Shown here: one piece after another, positions 1 through 9,862 of the stretch
Layout of the letters: each line of letters begins with the position of its first letter
Numbering within the stretch: position 1 is the stretch's first letter
Assembly: GCF_024679095.1 (NCBI RefSeq)
Contig: NC_066522.1
Span: 14,677,753-14,741,752 of the forward strand
DNA from: Eriocheir sinensis
Taxonomy: Eukaryota > Arthropoda > Malacostraca > Decapoda > Varunidae
Direction of reading: 5' to 3'
DNA length: 64,000 nt
Notes under the pieces: generated by a model
The model's input: the letters and a program-made list of their open reading frames with translations, nothing else
Told to the model about the DNA's origin: nothing
The model's database searches: none
Made by a program: the position numbers and the translations under genes

Positions 1-257
1 AAGAGATAATCGTCGTAATAAGCTGATACGTATGAGAAAAGACACCCGAGGAGAGTTACATCTGGGAATCTTCAGGATAATGATGCTGGCGGTGGGAGAA
101 TGCAGCGAGGTGGCACGGCGAACAATGGGCGGCGTGAAGTAGGGAGCGCGGGCGGGCGGCGGCTCTGGGTGGGTAATACAGGGGGAGGTTTGGTGGGTTG
201 GAGGATCTCGGGGACGTACTCTCTGCTGCTGCTGTTGTTGTTGCCGTTGGTTCTGCG
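1..257. other. No feature recognised (window start)
   Basis: Moderately GC-rich sequence with a CTG/TTG-like stretch near 225-245. Short open frames on the minus strand are low-complexity, with no splice-site or homology support. Confidence 0.4.
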
Positions 258-424
258 ATGAATAAGTAAATATGTAAATAGAGCAATACGTAAATGAATC
301 AAACGAAACTTAAATTCAATTGATAAAAGTCGTAACGTATTTTGGTTCTGTGGTGAAAAGGAAAATAAAGAGGTTAATATGTAAATAAATCAATACGTTA
401 ATGAATCAAACTCAACTTAAAGAA
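258..424 (+). repeat. Imperfect two-copy tandem duplication, about 113 bp period
   Basis: The segment around 260-310 (key words ATATGTAAATA, CAATACGTAAATGAATCAAAC) recurs at about 376-420 with few changes. It is AT-rich and non-coding. Confidence 0.6.
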
Positions 425-453
425 AACCGATCCATACAGTTTCAACGGGCAAT

Positions 454-499
454 GCGACGGAGATGAGCACGGAGGCCACGCGTAGCTATAGCGTATGCC
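454..499 (-). repeat. Dispersed repeat, GCATACGCTATAG family, copy 1
   Basis: The reverse complement contains GCATACGCTATAGCTACGCG followed by GGCCTCCGTGCTCATCTCC. The same block recurs at 4517-4560 (+) and 36957-37000 (+). The shared core is about 45 bp and the family boundaries are not visible. Confidence 0.65.
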
Positions 500-1035
500 C
501 CCAACTTTAGCCTTCATACAGTTGACATTATATTCTTTTTAGCAAGCGTAGAATTTTCACTTCACCGGAAAAATGACGAAATGACTGAAAATTTCCACGG
601 CTGAATAGGAATGCTTAAAATATTTGGAAGATCGTAAGGCTTTCACGTAATATCAAGGAAAGAAAAAAAAAGCGAAACTATCTTTTTTTATCGTGGGATT
701 GGATGCTGCCATGGTCCACTGCGGCGACTAGCAAGTATATGTTACAATAATAATACAATCAAAGCTTTCCTATCGTGCATATCCCTCCACTTCGTCTCTC
801 CGGTGGTACAGAACCAAGCGATCATAATTTCACGCTACAAGATCACGAAAACCAACGCAGAGATCTGAATCGTCTTGCATGGCTGTGTCGGACTCATTGT
901 AATATCAAGCCGGTATACGTGGAAAATCCTTCATAAGAGCAGCCGCCTCCATCCATCATAGGGATTCAATAACATACCTGCGTGCACCTTCAACTCCACG
1001 CTCAGGTAAACATCTTCGGCGTCAACAGCAGCGTC
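500..1035. other. No feature recognised
   Basis: AT-rich sequence with no repeat structure, RNA gene or credible reading frame that I can support. Confidence 0.5.
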
Positions 1036-1039
1036 AGTT

Positions 1040-1400
1040 TTGTGGTCTGTCGTCGGATGGTCGGAGGGATGTCGGTATGGGGTCTGTTGTCGGGTGGTCG
1101 GATGGTTGTGAGTTTGTGGTCTGTTGTCGGATGGTCGGATGGATGTCAGTATGAGGCCTGTTGTCGGGTGATCGGATGGATGTCAGTATGAGGCCTGTTG
1201 TCGGGTGATCGGATGGATGTCAGTATGAGGCCTGTTGTCGGGTGGTTGGATGGATGTCGGTATGGGGTCTGTTGTCGGGTGGTTGGATGGATGTCAGTAT
1301 GTGGTCTGTTGTCGGGTGGTTGGATGGATGTCGGTATGGGGTCTGTTGTCGGTGGTCGGATGGTTGTCAGTATGAGGCCTGTTGTCGGCGGGTCTGAGGG
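1040..1400 (+). repeat. 37-bp minisatellite, about 9-10 units
   Basis: Units begin GGCCTGTTGTCGGGTG and contain CGGATGGATGTCAGTATG. Unit starts at 1155, 1192 and 1229 give a 37-bp period. Because 37 is not a multiple of 3, open frames on both strands drift through all phases. These short frames are repeat artefacts. Confidence 0.85.
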
Positions 1401-1494
1401 ATGTCTTGGGGCTGCTTTTGGGAACTTTGTATTGGTAAAAGATAAAGTTGGGGTCATACGCTAAAGCTAAATGTTCGTCTGCTCCATATACATC

Positions 1495-1510
1495 CTTCGT
1501 ACTCGTATTA

Positions 1511-1548
<38 letters not shown>

Positions 1549-1712
1549 GCCGGAATCTTGAAATGAAGCGTAAAAATCATAACATTCGTACTCGGAAAGG
1601 AACCCAAACATTCAGAAAAATTTATATGAAGTGATAAAAATAATCATTCGTACTCATATTAGGTGAAGAAAATACGCCGAAAAATTGAAATGAGGTGTAA
1701 ATATAAGCGAAA
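1495..1712 (+). repeat. Two-copy tandem duplication, first copy carrying an expanded A tract
   Basis: ATTCGTACTCGTATTAGGT followed by AATACGCCG and TGAAATGAAGCGTAAA occurs at about 1497-1580. It recurs at about 1648-1702 as ATTCGTACTCATATTAGGT...AATACGCCG...TGAAATGAGGTGTAAA. The second copy has only GAAGAAAA where the first has a 32-base A run (1514-1545). The A tract has therefore grown inside a repeat unit. Confidence 0.7.
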
Positions 1713-1857
1713 AATTGCCAAAATCAAGAATGCTTATGAATCCTTAACTTGTCACACCTGAACCCAGTTAATAATATTACAGAGTAAAGTTATTTTTTAT
1801 CCAGATATGCGAAATAATTGGATCGGTGCATAAGAATTACCGAGCATTCCCGTGTAG

Positions 1858-1903
1858 GAGGAGGAGGAGGAGGAGGAGGAGGAGTAAGGAGGAGGAGGAG
1901 GAG
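1858..1903 (+). repeat. (GGA)n microsatellite
   Basis: Near-perfect trinucleotide run interrupted once by GTAA. Confidence 0.9.
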
Positions 1904-2023
1904 TGCAGTGAAAGGATCGGTCGGCAGAAGGATCCTCGGGAGTGAGAGTGAGATGCGACGAAGGATTTTTATACATTGCCGTGGGAGCGAATAGTGACTT
2001 TCAAGTTTTGTGGAAGGGGCTGA

Positions 2024-2024
<1 letters not shown>

Positions 2025-2089
<65 letters not shown>
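2025..2089 (+). repeat. (GT)n microsatellite
   Basis: About 32 uninterrupted dinucleotides, followed by a short degenerate tail. Confidence 0.95.
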
Positions 2090-2092
<3 letters not shown>

Positions 2093-2396
2093 TGCGTGTG
2101 TTTGTGATGTATCAGCAAAGCACTAAAGCAATATATAATTTTTTTCCCCTTAAGAATTTACTCGAGATCACTTTCGTTCGGTCTTTGTCTCGTGTCTGCG
2201 GAAAACAAAGCCAATTATTATCACGCTGCTCATGTGGCTGATAATAACTGGACTGTGACTTTATGAATATCTTACCGGAGTGTGAATTAGAATCATGATG
2301 TCGTGTAGTTTGGCAATCATATTTCCATCGTATTAGCATTAACAATTATCTCATGAGCAGAATACCTAATTAACTAACTTTCTAACTAATACATTT

Positions 2397-2399
2397 CTG

Positions 2400-2444
<45 letters not shown>

Positions 2445-2495
2445 ACTAAATAACACTAACTAACTAACTATTATTCTTTCCTCCTCCTCCTCCTC

Positions 2496-2531
<36 letters not shown>

Positions 2532-2532
2532 T
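2397..2532 (+). repeat. Compound (ACTA)n / (CTC)n / (CTA)n microsatellite
   Basis: A tetranucleotide run at 2400-2470 is followed by CTC units and then (CTA)n at about 2497-2531. Confidence 0.9.
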
Positions 2533-2637
2533 TGACATCCAAAACTGGGCATCAATGGAAAACAAAAGAAAGATAATATAAACCCAAATGCAGTGCCCTC
2601 GACGAGCAAACAAAAGAGAGAAAAGAATAAAATAAAA

Positions 2638-2800
2638 ATAAAAATAACATGTTGACGCAGCGTGAAAATGATAACGCCAAGCCGCATTATGATTACGTTC
2701 CCATTACACTCAGCGTCACTCCAGCTCCGTCATCGCTATAAAAATAACATGTTGACGCAGCATGAAAATGATAACGCCAACAGCCCCGTCATCGCGTCTC
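2638..2800 (+). repeat. 100-bp tandem duplication
   Basis: AAAATAACATGTTGACGCAG begins at 2641 and again at 2741, each time followed by a near-identical TGAAAATGATAACGCCAA. Nothing suggests coding function. Confidence 0.8.
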
Positions 2801-2949
2801 ATGAGCACAAATACACACAGGCAGCAGCTCTCCCCTCGGCGCTCATGGACACCTCTGACTCTCACCTCCAGTAACGGATGTGGCGCACCGCTGAGAAACA
2901 CGACACCCACCCAGACGCCTTAGTGCAAGTGTGTCAACTTTCATCAACA

Positions 2950-3570
2950 GCTATAAAGTGACGGAAAAAATGCTCCCGTGTCTGCATCGCACTTTCGGCT
3001 TGAGTTGAAGGGAAGGTTCTGTAGAGCGGCGACTTTATCTTTGAGACTAAGTTCGGTACTGTTGGGCGCCTCCACCACTCACATTCAACTATTTCCAAAG
3101 GCTAAAAAGGAGATCAGTCGAGTTCTTATGAGTGGTAGTTTAGGTTCATGGTACAGAAGAAGGGTCAAAGTACCACCAGGGTCATAAAACTATACCCCTG
3201 GAAATGCCCACAACTCCTACGAAAGCCTTGTTAAGTATGTGTCCGCTTGTGCGACGAAAGGTTTATAACAGCACGGCTCAAAGTGACGTAAAAAGCTCCT
3301 TTGTCTGCATCACTTTCGGCTTATTGAAGAGGAAAGGTTCTATAGGAATCTGACTTGATCTTTGAGGCTTAAATGGTAGAAAAGAAGCTCCCATGTCTGC
3401 ATCACACTTTCATGTTAAGTTGAAGGGAAGGTTCTGTAGGAAGGTGACGATCTTTGAGACTTAAGAAGGGTTGTGCCATCTCTCAGGTAACAGACTGCAT
3501 CACATTTTGAACAAGAGTGGAGAGAAAGCGGTCTGTAGAAAGGTGACTTGAATATTGAGAGGTTTTGTCC
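2950..3570 (+). repeat. Degenerate tandem repeat of about 100 bp, interrupted by a TIR element
   Basis: The motif series GTGACG...TGTCTGCATC...CACTTTCGGC...GGAAGGTTCTGTAG...ATCTTTGAGACTTAA appears at about 2956-3050, 3281-3370, 3370-3470 and 3480-3570. The TIR-family copy at 3055-3270 lies between the first and second units and is absent from the others. Confidence 0.6.
3055..3270 (+). mobile_element. TIR-bearing short element, copy A (MITE-like)
   Basis: Carries the family core: CAACTATTTCCAAAGGC, GGAGATCAGTCGAGTTC, GTACAGAAGAAGGGTC, CCAGGGTCATAAAACTA, CCCTGGAAATGCCCACAAC and CTACGAAAGCCTTGTTAA. Its outer inverted ends are eroded. The family is defined by comparing about 14 copies within this window. 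Confidence 0.6.
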
Positions 3571-3917
3571 ATCTATCAAGCGGCAGACGGAGCTTACGAC
3601 ACTGCATCGCACGTGTCGTTCCTGCAAATACTTGATACCGTACTTGAAATAGGAACAAAATCGGACGGAGAGGTGTCTTAATGCTCCCCTTTTGAAAGCG
3701 TTTAAATCGTATTCTGTAATACACAGTCTCTCGTAGCTTCACCAAGACTCACCCAACACCATGTGCCTGCCTGTGAGTGCCTGTGGTCGAATCCCCCGAG
3801 GAGGTGCTTGACTCACTAACAGCTGTTTCGGTAGGAGGGAGAGGCAGAGGCGGTGCTGAAGTCTGGAAGAGCTAACTGTCACGCTTAAGACCTGAAAAAA
3901 AACCTCTTAGGATCGTA
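3571..3917. other. No feature recognised
   Basis: Mixed-composition sequence with no repeat, RNA gene or supported reading frame seen. Confidence 0.4.
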
Positions 3918-4130
3918 ATCAGTCAAGTTATTTAGGTGTTTAGTTACTGTATGGGTGGGAGAGGGAGGTGGATAAGACTCGATATGTTAGCAGCCAGTCA
4001 GTTACTTAGGTGTTTAGTTTGTGTGAGTGAGAGAGAGGTAAATAAGACTTGAATTTATAGTTAGTCAGTTGTTTAGGTGTTTAGATACCGAATGTGTGTG
4101 GAGGGGGGTGGAAGGGAGGTAAATAAGGAA
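3918..4130 (+). repeat. Degenerate tandem repeat of about 70 bp, 3 units
   Basis: TTAGGTGTTTAG recurs at 3932, 4006 and 4073. Each is preceded by AGTCAGTT-like sequence and followed by a purine-rich segment and GGTAAATAAG or its variant. Confidence 0.65.
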
Positions 4131-4199
4131 CATATAAAGAGTAATGTCCTTAATTTGTTATAGTGAACGCGTCGACTAAAATCCTCCCAAGTTCTGAGT

Positions 4200-4400
4200 G
4201 TAATGGAATAGAAATAGATAAAGCTCCTCGTCACCACCGAGCACGCCGCGGACGCCTCCCCTGCCTCCCTCGCCGTGACCTTGCCGCGTGACTTGCAGAA
4301 GCCGCCGTTACGTACTGCCTCCGACTCGCAGCGCGGCGCCTCGAGTCACTGGCGGGCATTCACTCCTCGCGCGCCGCCCCGGGATGGAAACAAACATGAC
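4200..4400. other. GC- and CpG-rich island-like block, function unknown
   Basis: This stretch has many CpG dinucleotides (GCACGCCGCGGACG, GCGCGGCGCC, TCGCGCGCCGCC) in an otherwise AT-leaning region. Such blocks can mark promoters or exons. I see no convincing core promoter or splice pair, and the overlapping short frames have no recognisable product. Confidence 0.3.
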
Positions 4401-4516
4401 TGTCGCTTCGTGTATCTGTGTCATTATTATCATTGGCCCGTGGGAAAGCGAGACACTTCACGGGACAAATGAAGGGAGAGTGAGGCAAATGTACACAGTT
4501 GCAAGCTAAGTTAGAG

Positions 4517-4560
4517 GCATACGCTATAGTTGCGCGTGGCCTCGGTGCTCATCTCTGTCG
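4517..4560 (+). repeat. Dispersed repeat, GCATACGCTATAG family, copy 2
   Basis: Contains GCATACGCTATAGTTGCGCG then TGGCCTCGGTGCTCATCTCTG. This matches the reverse complement of 454-499 and, in the same orientation, 36957-37000. Confidence 0.65.
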
Positions 4561-5542
4561 CCTTAGCGCTTGAGACTGTGGTGAAATGATGATAAATTAA
4601 AAATAAAGTGAAAGAAAAGGCTTTGCAATAAACATGCGCTTCTTGACTCATAATAGGACAGAAGGAGTTTACAGGATTACAAAGCCCAACCGGATCATCG
4701 TTCTTTTAATGATGGAAGCTCTACAAGGGAGTAAGATTTTTTTGGGAACACACAGAAAAGACGCAGATGTTAAGAATAAGTAGTGAGTGATTCATAAACC
4801 CGCAAACAAAAGTAAAAAGAGAAAAATAGGTCACGAGCATTGTATAACCAGATGCTGTAACGCTTAAATAACACCTTCCCAGCGACACTCATGGGAGGCG
4901 AGACAAGATACTCCCCTTTAAGTCTCCCCTAAAGTTAACTCAATAGATATCCAGGTAGGCACAGGTAAAACACTTTGTACCGCCTATGATATATTCTTTT
5001 CTGCTCTCTATATCTTTTTCCGTTATTTTACTCGCGTGTAATTCATCTCCGTAAGGCTGGGAGGAAGCGGGGCGGGGCAGGGGAGAGGAAGGAGCGCCAG
5101 GGGCCAAGCGTGGGTAGTGGGCCTCACCTGACTAATCACTTGGGCTGCTGAAACTTTCCCTTCCCTACGAGAGGAAGACGCGTGGCTGACTCCCCGACTT
5201 CCTGAGGTTGAGTAACACCTTCAGGCAACCTCTTCTTCCTCTAGGCATGGAGGAAGAGCCAGGAAGGGAGAGCAAGGGCCGGATATGATCATGGGACGGC
5301 GGAAGGAAGGGATGGGAGAGGCCGAGGAGCGGATGAGAGGATTACGCTCATGGCTCGACCTGGGATCTGGGTTACTCGCTCATTCATTCCCTCATTCATT
5401 CATTTCGCGGCCGGCGCATCGCTACGAATTGACTCAGCCACTCATGCCACTCACTATCAAGGTCAGGAGAAGAGTTTGGTCAGTTGGAAACATCATCTTA
5501 TTGAAACATCCCAGTCACCACTACGAGTCCTATAGTGGCTTA
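4561..5542. other. No feature recognised
   Basis: AT-rich to about 5040, then a more purine- and GC-rich stretch (5060-5350) with several GGAAGG runs. The short plus-strand frames at 5285-5557 are compositional and match nothing I know. Confidence 0.4.
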
Positions 5543-5851
5543 GTTCTGCATTCTTAGACGCTTTCGGCTCTCACAACAATATTTTCGAACACCACAAAAG
5601 AGATAAATCGGGTTCTCGTCAGTGTTTTTCACGTTCACGATGCAGAAGCCTTGTTAAACTATCCCTAAACTCATAAATCTACTCATAAAACTCATAAAAC
5701 TACTCATAGAACTCATAAAACTACTCATAGAACTCATAAAACTACTCATAAAACTCAGTGAAACTACTCATATATAGCAATACCCACAACCTCTACGAAA
5801 GCCTTATTGAATCTGGGTGTGGGAGCCCCGAAATGTTTGAAAATATGGACC
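5543..5851 (+). mobile_element. TIR-bearing short element, copy B, with internal repeat expansion
   Basis: The left end resembles ATTCTTAGACGCTTTCGGC. The right end is CCCCGAAATGTTTGAAAATA TGGACC. These are imperfect inverted repeats. Internal family motifs ATAAATCGGGTTCTCGT, GATGCAGAAGCCTTGTTAAA and CCTCTACGAAAGCCTTATT are present. The copy is longer than its relatives because of the tandem ACTCATAAA block at 5669-5770. Confidence 0.75.
5669..5770 (+). repeat. ACTCATAAA-type tandem expansion inside a TIR element
   Basis: ACTCATAAAACT and ACTACTCATAGA alternate about ten times. Other copies have a single CATAAAACTACTCATGG-type segment here, for example at about 26072-26090. The array therefore arose within this copy. 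Confidence 0.8.
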
Positions 5852-5869
5852 GAAATGTTTCAGATTATA

Positions 5870-6216
5870 GGCCTCGGATATTCTCAAACGCCTCCGTCAC
5901 TCACATCAACTATTTCCAAATGTCGAAAAGAAGATGACTCGCGTTCTAATGAGTGTTACTTTAGGATCATGGTACAACAGAATGCCCATCTTACCAGAAG
6001 GGTCATAAGACTACCCCTACAAACACCCACAGCCTCTATGAAACTACTCCTCCCTCTCCTCCCATTTCTGTATCTTACCCTATCCCCTATCTCTCTCTCT
6101 CTACCCTCTTTCCCTCCCCCCCATCTCCGTCTTTCCCCATTCCCATTCTCTCTACTCTTCTGAAAGCCTTGTCAGATATGCGTGATTGGGCGCAGAAGCA
6201 TTTGAGAATATGGGCC
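5870..6216 (+). mobile_element. TIR-bearing short element, copy C, split by a pyrimidine block
   Basis: The left end GGCCTCGGATATTCTCAAAC and right end GCATTTGAGAATATGGGCC form an inverted pair. The family core runs to CAGCCTCTATGAAA at about 6043 and resumes with TGAAAGCCTTGTCAGATATG at about 6161. The C/T-rich segment between them (about 6044-6160) is absent from other copies. Confidence 0.75.
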
Positions 6217-6305
6217 GTAGAGTTTGATGGCTCCAGGGGGCGTCCTCGTACATCCGGCAGCCCAGATGACTCACGGAAGGCAGCGATGGTGGACCGTGGC
6301 CGTAC

Positions 6306-6366
6306 CTCGCGCACATGGCCCTCGTACCAGCTGGCGCGGTCACGCAGAATCGCCAACCATTGTCTC
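6306..6366 (-). CDS. Candidate internal exon of an unrecognised gene
   Basis: On the minus strand a strong acceptor-like sequence ends at 6367. A CTAAT branch-like motif and a pyrimidine-biased run lead into GTGCTTTTCAG. It is followed by an open frame (phase: one base, then AGA CAA TGG) beginning RQWLAILRDRASWYEGHVRE. A GAG|GTACGG donor-like site lies at 6305/6306. If that donor is not used, the frame stays open to 6217, where it runs into the TIR element (continuing RPRSTIAAFRES). Codons are GC-ending (CGC GCC AGC TGG TAC GAG GGC), unlike the flanking DNA. I recognise no domain. A chance open frame in a GC-rich block is the main alternative. Confidence 0.3.
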
Positions 6367-6414
6367 CTGAAAAGCACAGCGGCAGATTAGCGACGATGGA
6401 ATGATTTTGGTGAA

Positions 6415-6955
6415 CGAGTTTGTAGTAACCTCTCGCAATGTACTGATGATGATGATGAAGGTACTGGTAATGATAGTAATGGACTGATAATGGTGATGAT
6501 AAGGAAAATTGTGAGGTAATAGTCATGGGTTACATAATGGTACGTCAAGCAAAGTTATTTCTGGTATGAATGTTAAATGTAAATGTGTTTTTTCGTCTTC
6601 GTGATTGACATGGAAGACTGATGTAACCTCCTATGATGTCCTTTTGATGATGATGATAATAAATATATAAGGAAAAGATATGGATTATACGCACAGCCAA
6701 ACTATTGATGATGCGCTATTATAGTGAACAATGCATACCGCGAATGATAAAAATCTATTCCTAGCGTTCGTGTTTGAAAAGAAAACCTGAAGTAGCCTCT
6801 CGTAATGTCCTGATGATGATGATGAGAAAAATAGATACATAGATAAGGAAGAGCCATAGATCATACGCACAGCAAAACTATCAATGGTGCGCCGAAAATG
6901 ATAGAAAGTAGCGCGGGAAAGGATAATCTATTTTAAGGGTTCGTGATTGACAAGA
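6415..6955 (+). repeat. Degenerate tandem repeat, about 170-200 bp, 3 units
   Basis: TAACCTCTCGCAATGT (6426), TAACCTCCTATGATGT (6625) and TAGCCTCTCGTAATGT (6793) are each followed by a GATGATGAT tract. Units 2 and 3 also share ATACGCACAGC.AAACTAT. The GAT runs are microsatellites carried inside each unit. Confidence 0.6.
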
Positions 6956-7004
6956 TTAAGAGAGGCTTAGGCAATTTCACCCACGGCTTAGTTCATATTT
7001 GCGC

Positions 7005-7055
7005 CACACACACACACACACACACACACGGAGGCTTGAGGCGAGCAAACATTAC

Positions 7056-7084
<29 letters not shown>
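7005..7084 (+). repeat. Two (CA)n microsatellites separated by 26 bp
   Basis: Runs at 7005-7029 and 7056-7084. Confidence 0.95.
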
Positions 7085-7088
<4 letters not shown>

Positions 7089-7161
7089 TAATGTAAGTGG
7101 CACATACGTTTTTTATGCAACGGCGTGTACATAGTTACGGACAAATGATTTAGCCACACCC

Positions 7162-7162
<1 letters not shown>

Positions 7163-7212
<50 letters not shown>
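7163..7212 (+). repeat. (TC)n microsatellite
   Basis: About 25 perfect dinucleotide units. Confidence 0.95.
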
Positions 7213-7214
<2 letters not shown>

Positions 7215-7307
7215 GCATAACAACCCTCAGGACGCAATACATGGAAAGGTGTTGCTCGTAATTAGTATTTGTTCTCTCTAGGGCTGACTAATTACACCTC
7301 CTTGCTT

Positions 7308-7310
<3 letters not shown>

Positions 7311-7347
<37 letters not shown>
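7311..7347 (+). repeat. (GT)n microsatellite
   Basis: Perfect run. With 7005-7084 and 7163-7212 it makes a cluster of four dinucleotide tracts within 350 bp. Confidence 0.95.
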
Positions 7348-7349
<2 letters not shown>

Positions 7350-7839
7350 GAAAATTATAAATATATCAGCTTCCTCCTCCCACATACTCGACTCAATCTG
7401 TTTATGGAAGCCTTGTACCTAATTTTCCCATGTAGCGGCAATCTTGAGGCTTTTCAGGTATTCAGAGGCGGCTGTGAGGACGTTATGAGTCAGGCTTAAT
7501 GGCTCAGGCGCTTATCGTCCGTCCGCCTCTCCGACACACGGCAGCGAATCTTGGAAGAAAAAAGTATATGAAAAAAAATGAAGAGTGGATGAAGTGAAGG
7601 GTTTTGAAAGGACTGACAGGTGGGTTGAAATGTTTATTTTTATTTTTTTTCTCTGAAGAGTCTCGTGAACATTTCGCTTTTGTATAAGTCATTTACCTTA
7701 GCGTATTTCTTTTGCTGATATACTTCTCTTTCAGTAATTTTTTTTTAGCATAAAATTTTTCACGAATATTTTTACTTTCCTTACAGTTCGTGGTTTATTT
7801 TTTGTGAACATTTTTCCTTTGCGATATAATTACATTGTA
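7348..7839. other. No feature recognised; T-rich sequence
   Basis: T-rich after about 7630, with runs such as TTTTTATTTTTTTTC. No gene or clear repeat is seen. Confidence 0.4.
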
Positions 7840-8115
7840 TTATCTCGAGGGTATTAGAGACAATGAAGTCCTTTTTCCCGTATGTTTTCCTTTCGCCTTA
7901 ATCAAATTGCTCGAGTGTTTTTTCGTAAGTTTTTGAAACAACTCCTGTGGCCCTTCCTTACCATTCCCCTTGCGTCTCTGTTTAGTCTTGCTCTAGTCTC
8001 AATGAAGTGTTTTTTCGAGGGTATTTGACACAACCTGACTACTTTTTTCCTATTCTTTCCCATTGTCTTAATTAGTCTAGTTGCTTAAGAGGACATTTTC
8101 GAGGGTGTGTGGGTG
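7840..8115 (+). repeat. Degenerate tandem repeat of about 85 bp
   Basis: CTCGAGGGTATT/TTTTCGAGGGT motifs at about 7845, 7915, 8012 and 8098 are each followed by a pyrimidine-rich segment and a TAATCA/TTAGTCT-like word. The units have diverged strongly. Confidence 0.45.
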
Positions 8116-8249
8116 TCTGGGGAGCACCACGAGGGATGCACCGAAGTAGTGACCTTGCGGATAGAAGGCCAGCCGTGCTCCTCACTGCGCCGGCGTCCTG
8201 ACTCCCTCCCTCCCTGCTGCACATGCTTGGTCACCCCGCGGCAGGAAGG

Positions 8250-8750
8250 GTTCTTACCGTTACTGAAACACTGAAACGTAACTGTCTATATACCTGCTCC
8301 GAGGCGGCTATTTCATAACGCCTGCGGTATAGAAGTAAACTACATAATTTGACACATCGACGGTCTAGTGCTGGATAAACTACATAATTTGACACATCGA
8401 CGGTCTAGTGCTGGATAAACTACATAATTTGACACATCGTCCGTCTAATGTTGAGTTTTGGGTTTTGCTCTGGCCGTTACTGAATATCTGAAAAGGAACT
8501 CAGTGGATCCAAGCTAATGACGCTATTTCTTAAGGTGTGAGAAATGCAAATGAACATCAGAGCTTGGCGTACCGTCCGTATAGAACTGATATAAGTGTTT
8601 GTCCACGTCGTTACTGTAACTATGAAAGGTAACTTAATTAACCTGTGCTTGAATCGCTGTTTTAACTCACACATCACGTATTATGGTGTGGCTCGCCGTC
8701 AGTTTTATACAGAGAAGTGTTTTGAACGTATCGCCTAAACAACATTATTA
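8250..8750 (+). repeat. Degenerate tandem repeat of about 137 bp, hosting a 40-bp array
   Basis: CGTTACTGAAACACTGAAA (about 8259), CGTTACTGAATATCTGAAA (about 8475) and CGTTACTGTAACTATGAAA (about 8610) mark three units. The 40-bp array at 8338-8456 lies within the first and explains its greater length. Confidence 0.6.
8338..8456 (+). repeat. 40-bp tandem repeat, 3 units
   Basis: TACATAATTTGACACATCG starts at 8341, 8381 and 8421. The first two units are essentially identical. Confidence 0.9.
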
Positions 8751-9354
8751 ATAAGTCATCAGCTGGGGAAAATACATAACCACCAATCTGCCACACCAAC
8801 TATAGTACTTATGAAAGCGTCTTGCGGCTTTCTTCGTGCCCTGAGAGTTAGTACGCGGCCCAGATGGTATTGAAAAGCTGTTCCTGCCATAAACAACAGA
8901 ATGAAAACAGGAAGGACGCGGCCATTAAGTGCATTAGACTTTGTGATGCGAGGTGAAGGCCGCGATCTGTCTCAGCAACAGCCGGCAGCAGCAGCAGCTC
9001 AGTGTGCGTGCCCGGCCTCGTCTCATCCGGCACCGTCTGCATCTGCTATGAACAACTAGAAACTTAAAACCTAACCTCAATGCTGGTCAGGTGCGCGTCA
9101 CATCAAGAGATAAGAGACCACTTTATATCGACGTACTTGACACCAGAGACACGCATCGCCATCAATTAAATAGCCGTCCCCCTCCTGCCCAGCGCTAACC
9201 CGCCGCCAGCCTGGGCACTGCCGGCCGCTGAGGGGAGAAAGTTGCTGTGTTCCGCTGCGGCTGCCACCGGAATTTGGACAGCAGCAGACTTCCTCCTCAA
9301 CCTCCTTAATGAGCTCCGGTTCTGCTGACCTTCAGACGGCGGCGGCGGTGTGAG
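8751..9354. other. No feature recognised; GC-rich patches
   Basis: Includes CAGCAGCAGCAG near 8985 and a GCCGCC-rich patch at 9180-9350. The short minus-strand frame at 8848-9042 has no recognisable product. Confidence 0.35.
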
Positions 9355-9862
9355 AGTGAGGCAGGGCTGTGTAGGTGTGTTGTGGATGGAGGTGTGTTGT
9401 TTATAGGTGTGTTGTGTGTAGGTGGGCTGTGACGTGAGATAGGCATGTGTATTTTTTTTTTACGGTAAAGGAAGAAGATCATGGAGGAAAAAAAGGTAAT
9501 AATGAGAAAAGGAATCCCGTTATACACTGGCCCTATATAAAAGAGTTCAGAAGAATGGCCAAAAGAGAGGTCAGTTTCGGGAGGAGAGGCAAAGTAGGGT
9601 TGTTTACCTGTGTTGTGGAGTGAGGGAGGTGTGTTGTGTAGGTGTGTTGTGGAGTGAGGCAGGTGGGTTTTGTAGGTGTGTTGTGGAGTGAGGCAGGTGG
9701 GTTTTGTAGGTGTGTTGTGGAGTGAGGCAGGTGTGTTTTGTAGGTGTGTTGTGGAGTGAGGCAGGTGTGTTGTGTAGGTGTGTTGTGGAGTGAGGCAGGT
9801 GTGTTGTGTAGGTGTGTTGCTGAGTGAGGCAGGTTTGTGCAGGTGTGTTGCAGTGTGTTGCA
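9355..9862 (+). repeat. 34-bp minisatellite in two blocks
   Basis: Units read AGGTGTGTTGTGGAGTGAGGC plus GGTGGGTTTTGT-like sequence. Starts at 9661 and 9695 give 34 bp. The main block is 9605-9862 and a degenerate block is 9355-9430. The block between (about 9455-9600) is a dispersed-repeat insertion. Threonine/histidine-rich minus-strand frames here are repeat artefacts. Confidence 0.8.
9455..9600 (+). repeat. Dispersed T-run/GCAAAGGAGACAG family, copy 1 (degenerate)
   Basis: Begins TTTTTTTTTTACGGTAAAGGA and ends with GGCCAAAAGAGAGGTCAGTT then TCGGGAGGAGAGG. Both ends match the copies at 33027-33165 and 40045-40195. It sits between the two blocks of the 34-bp array. Confidence 0.6.
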
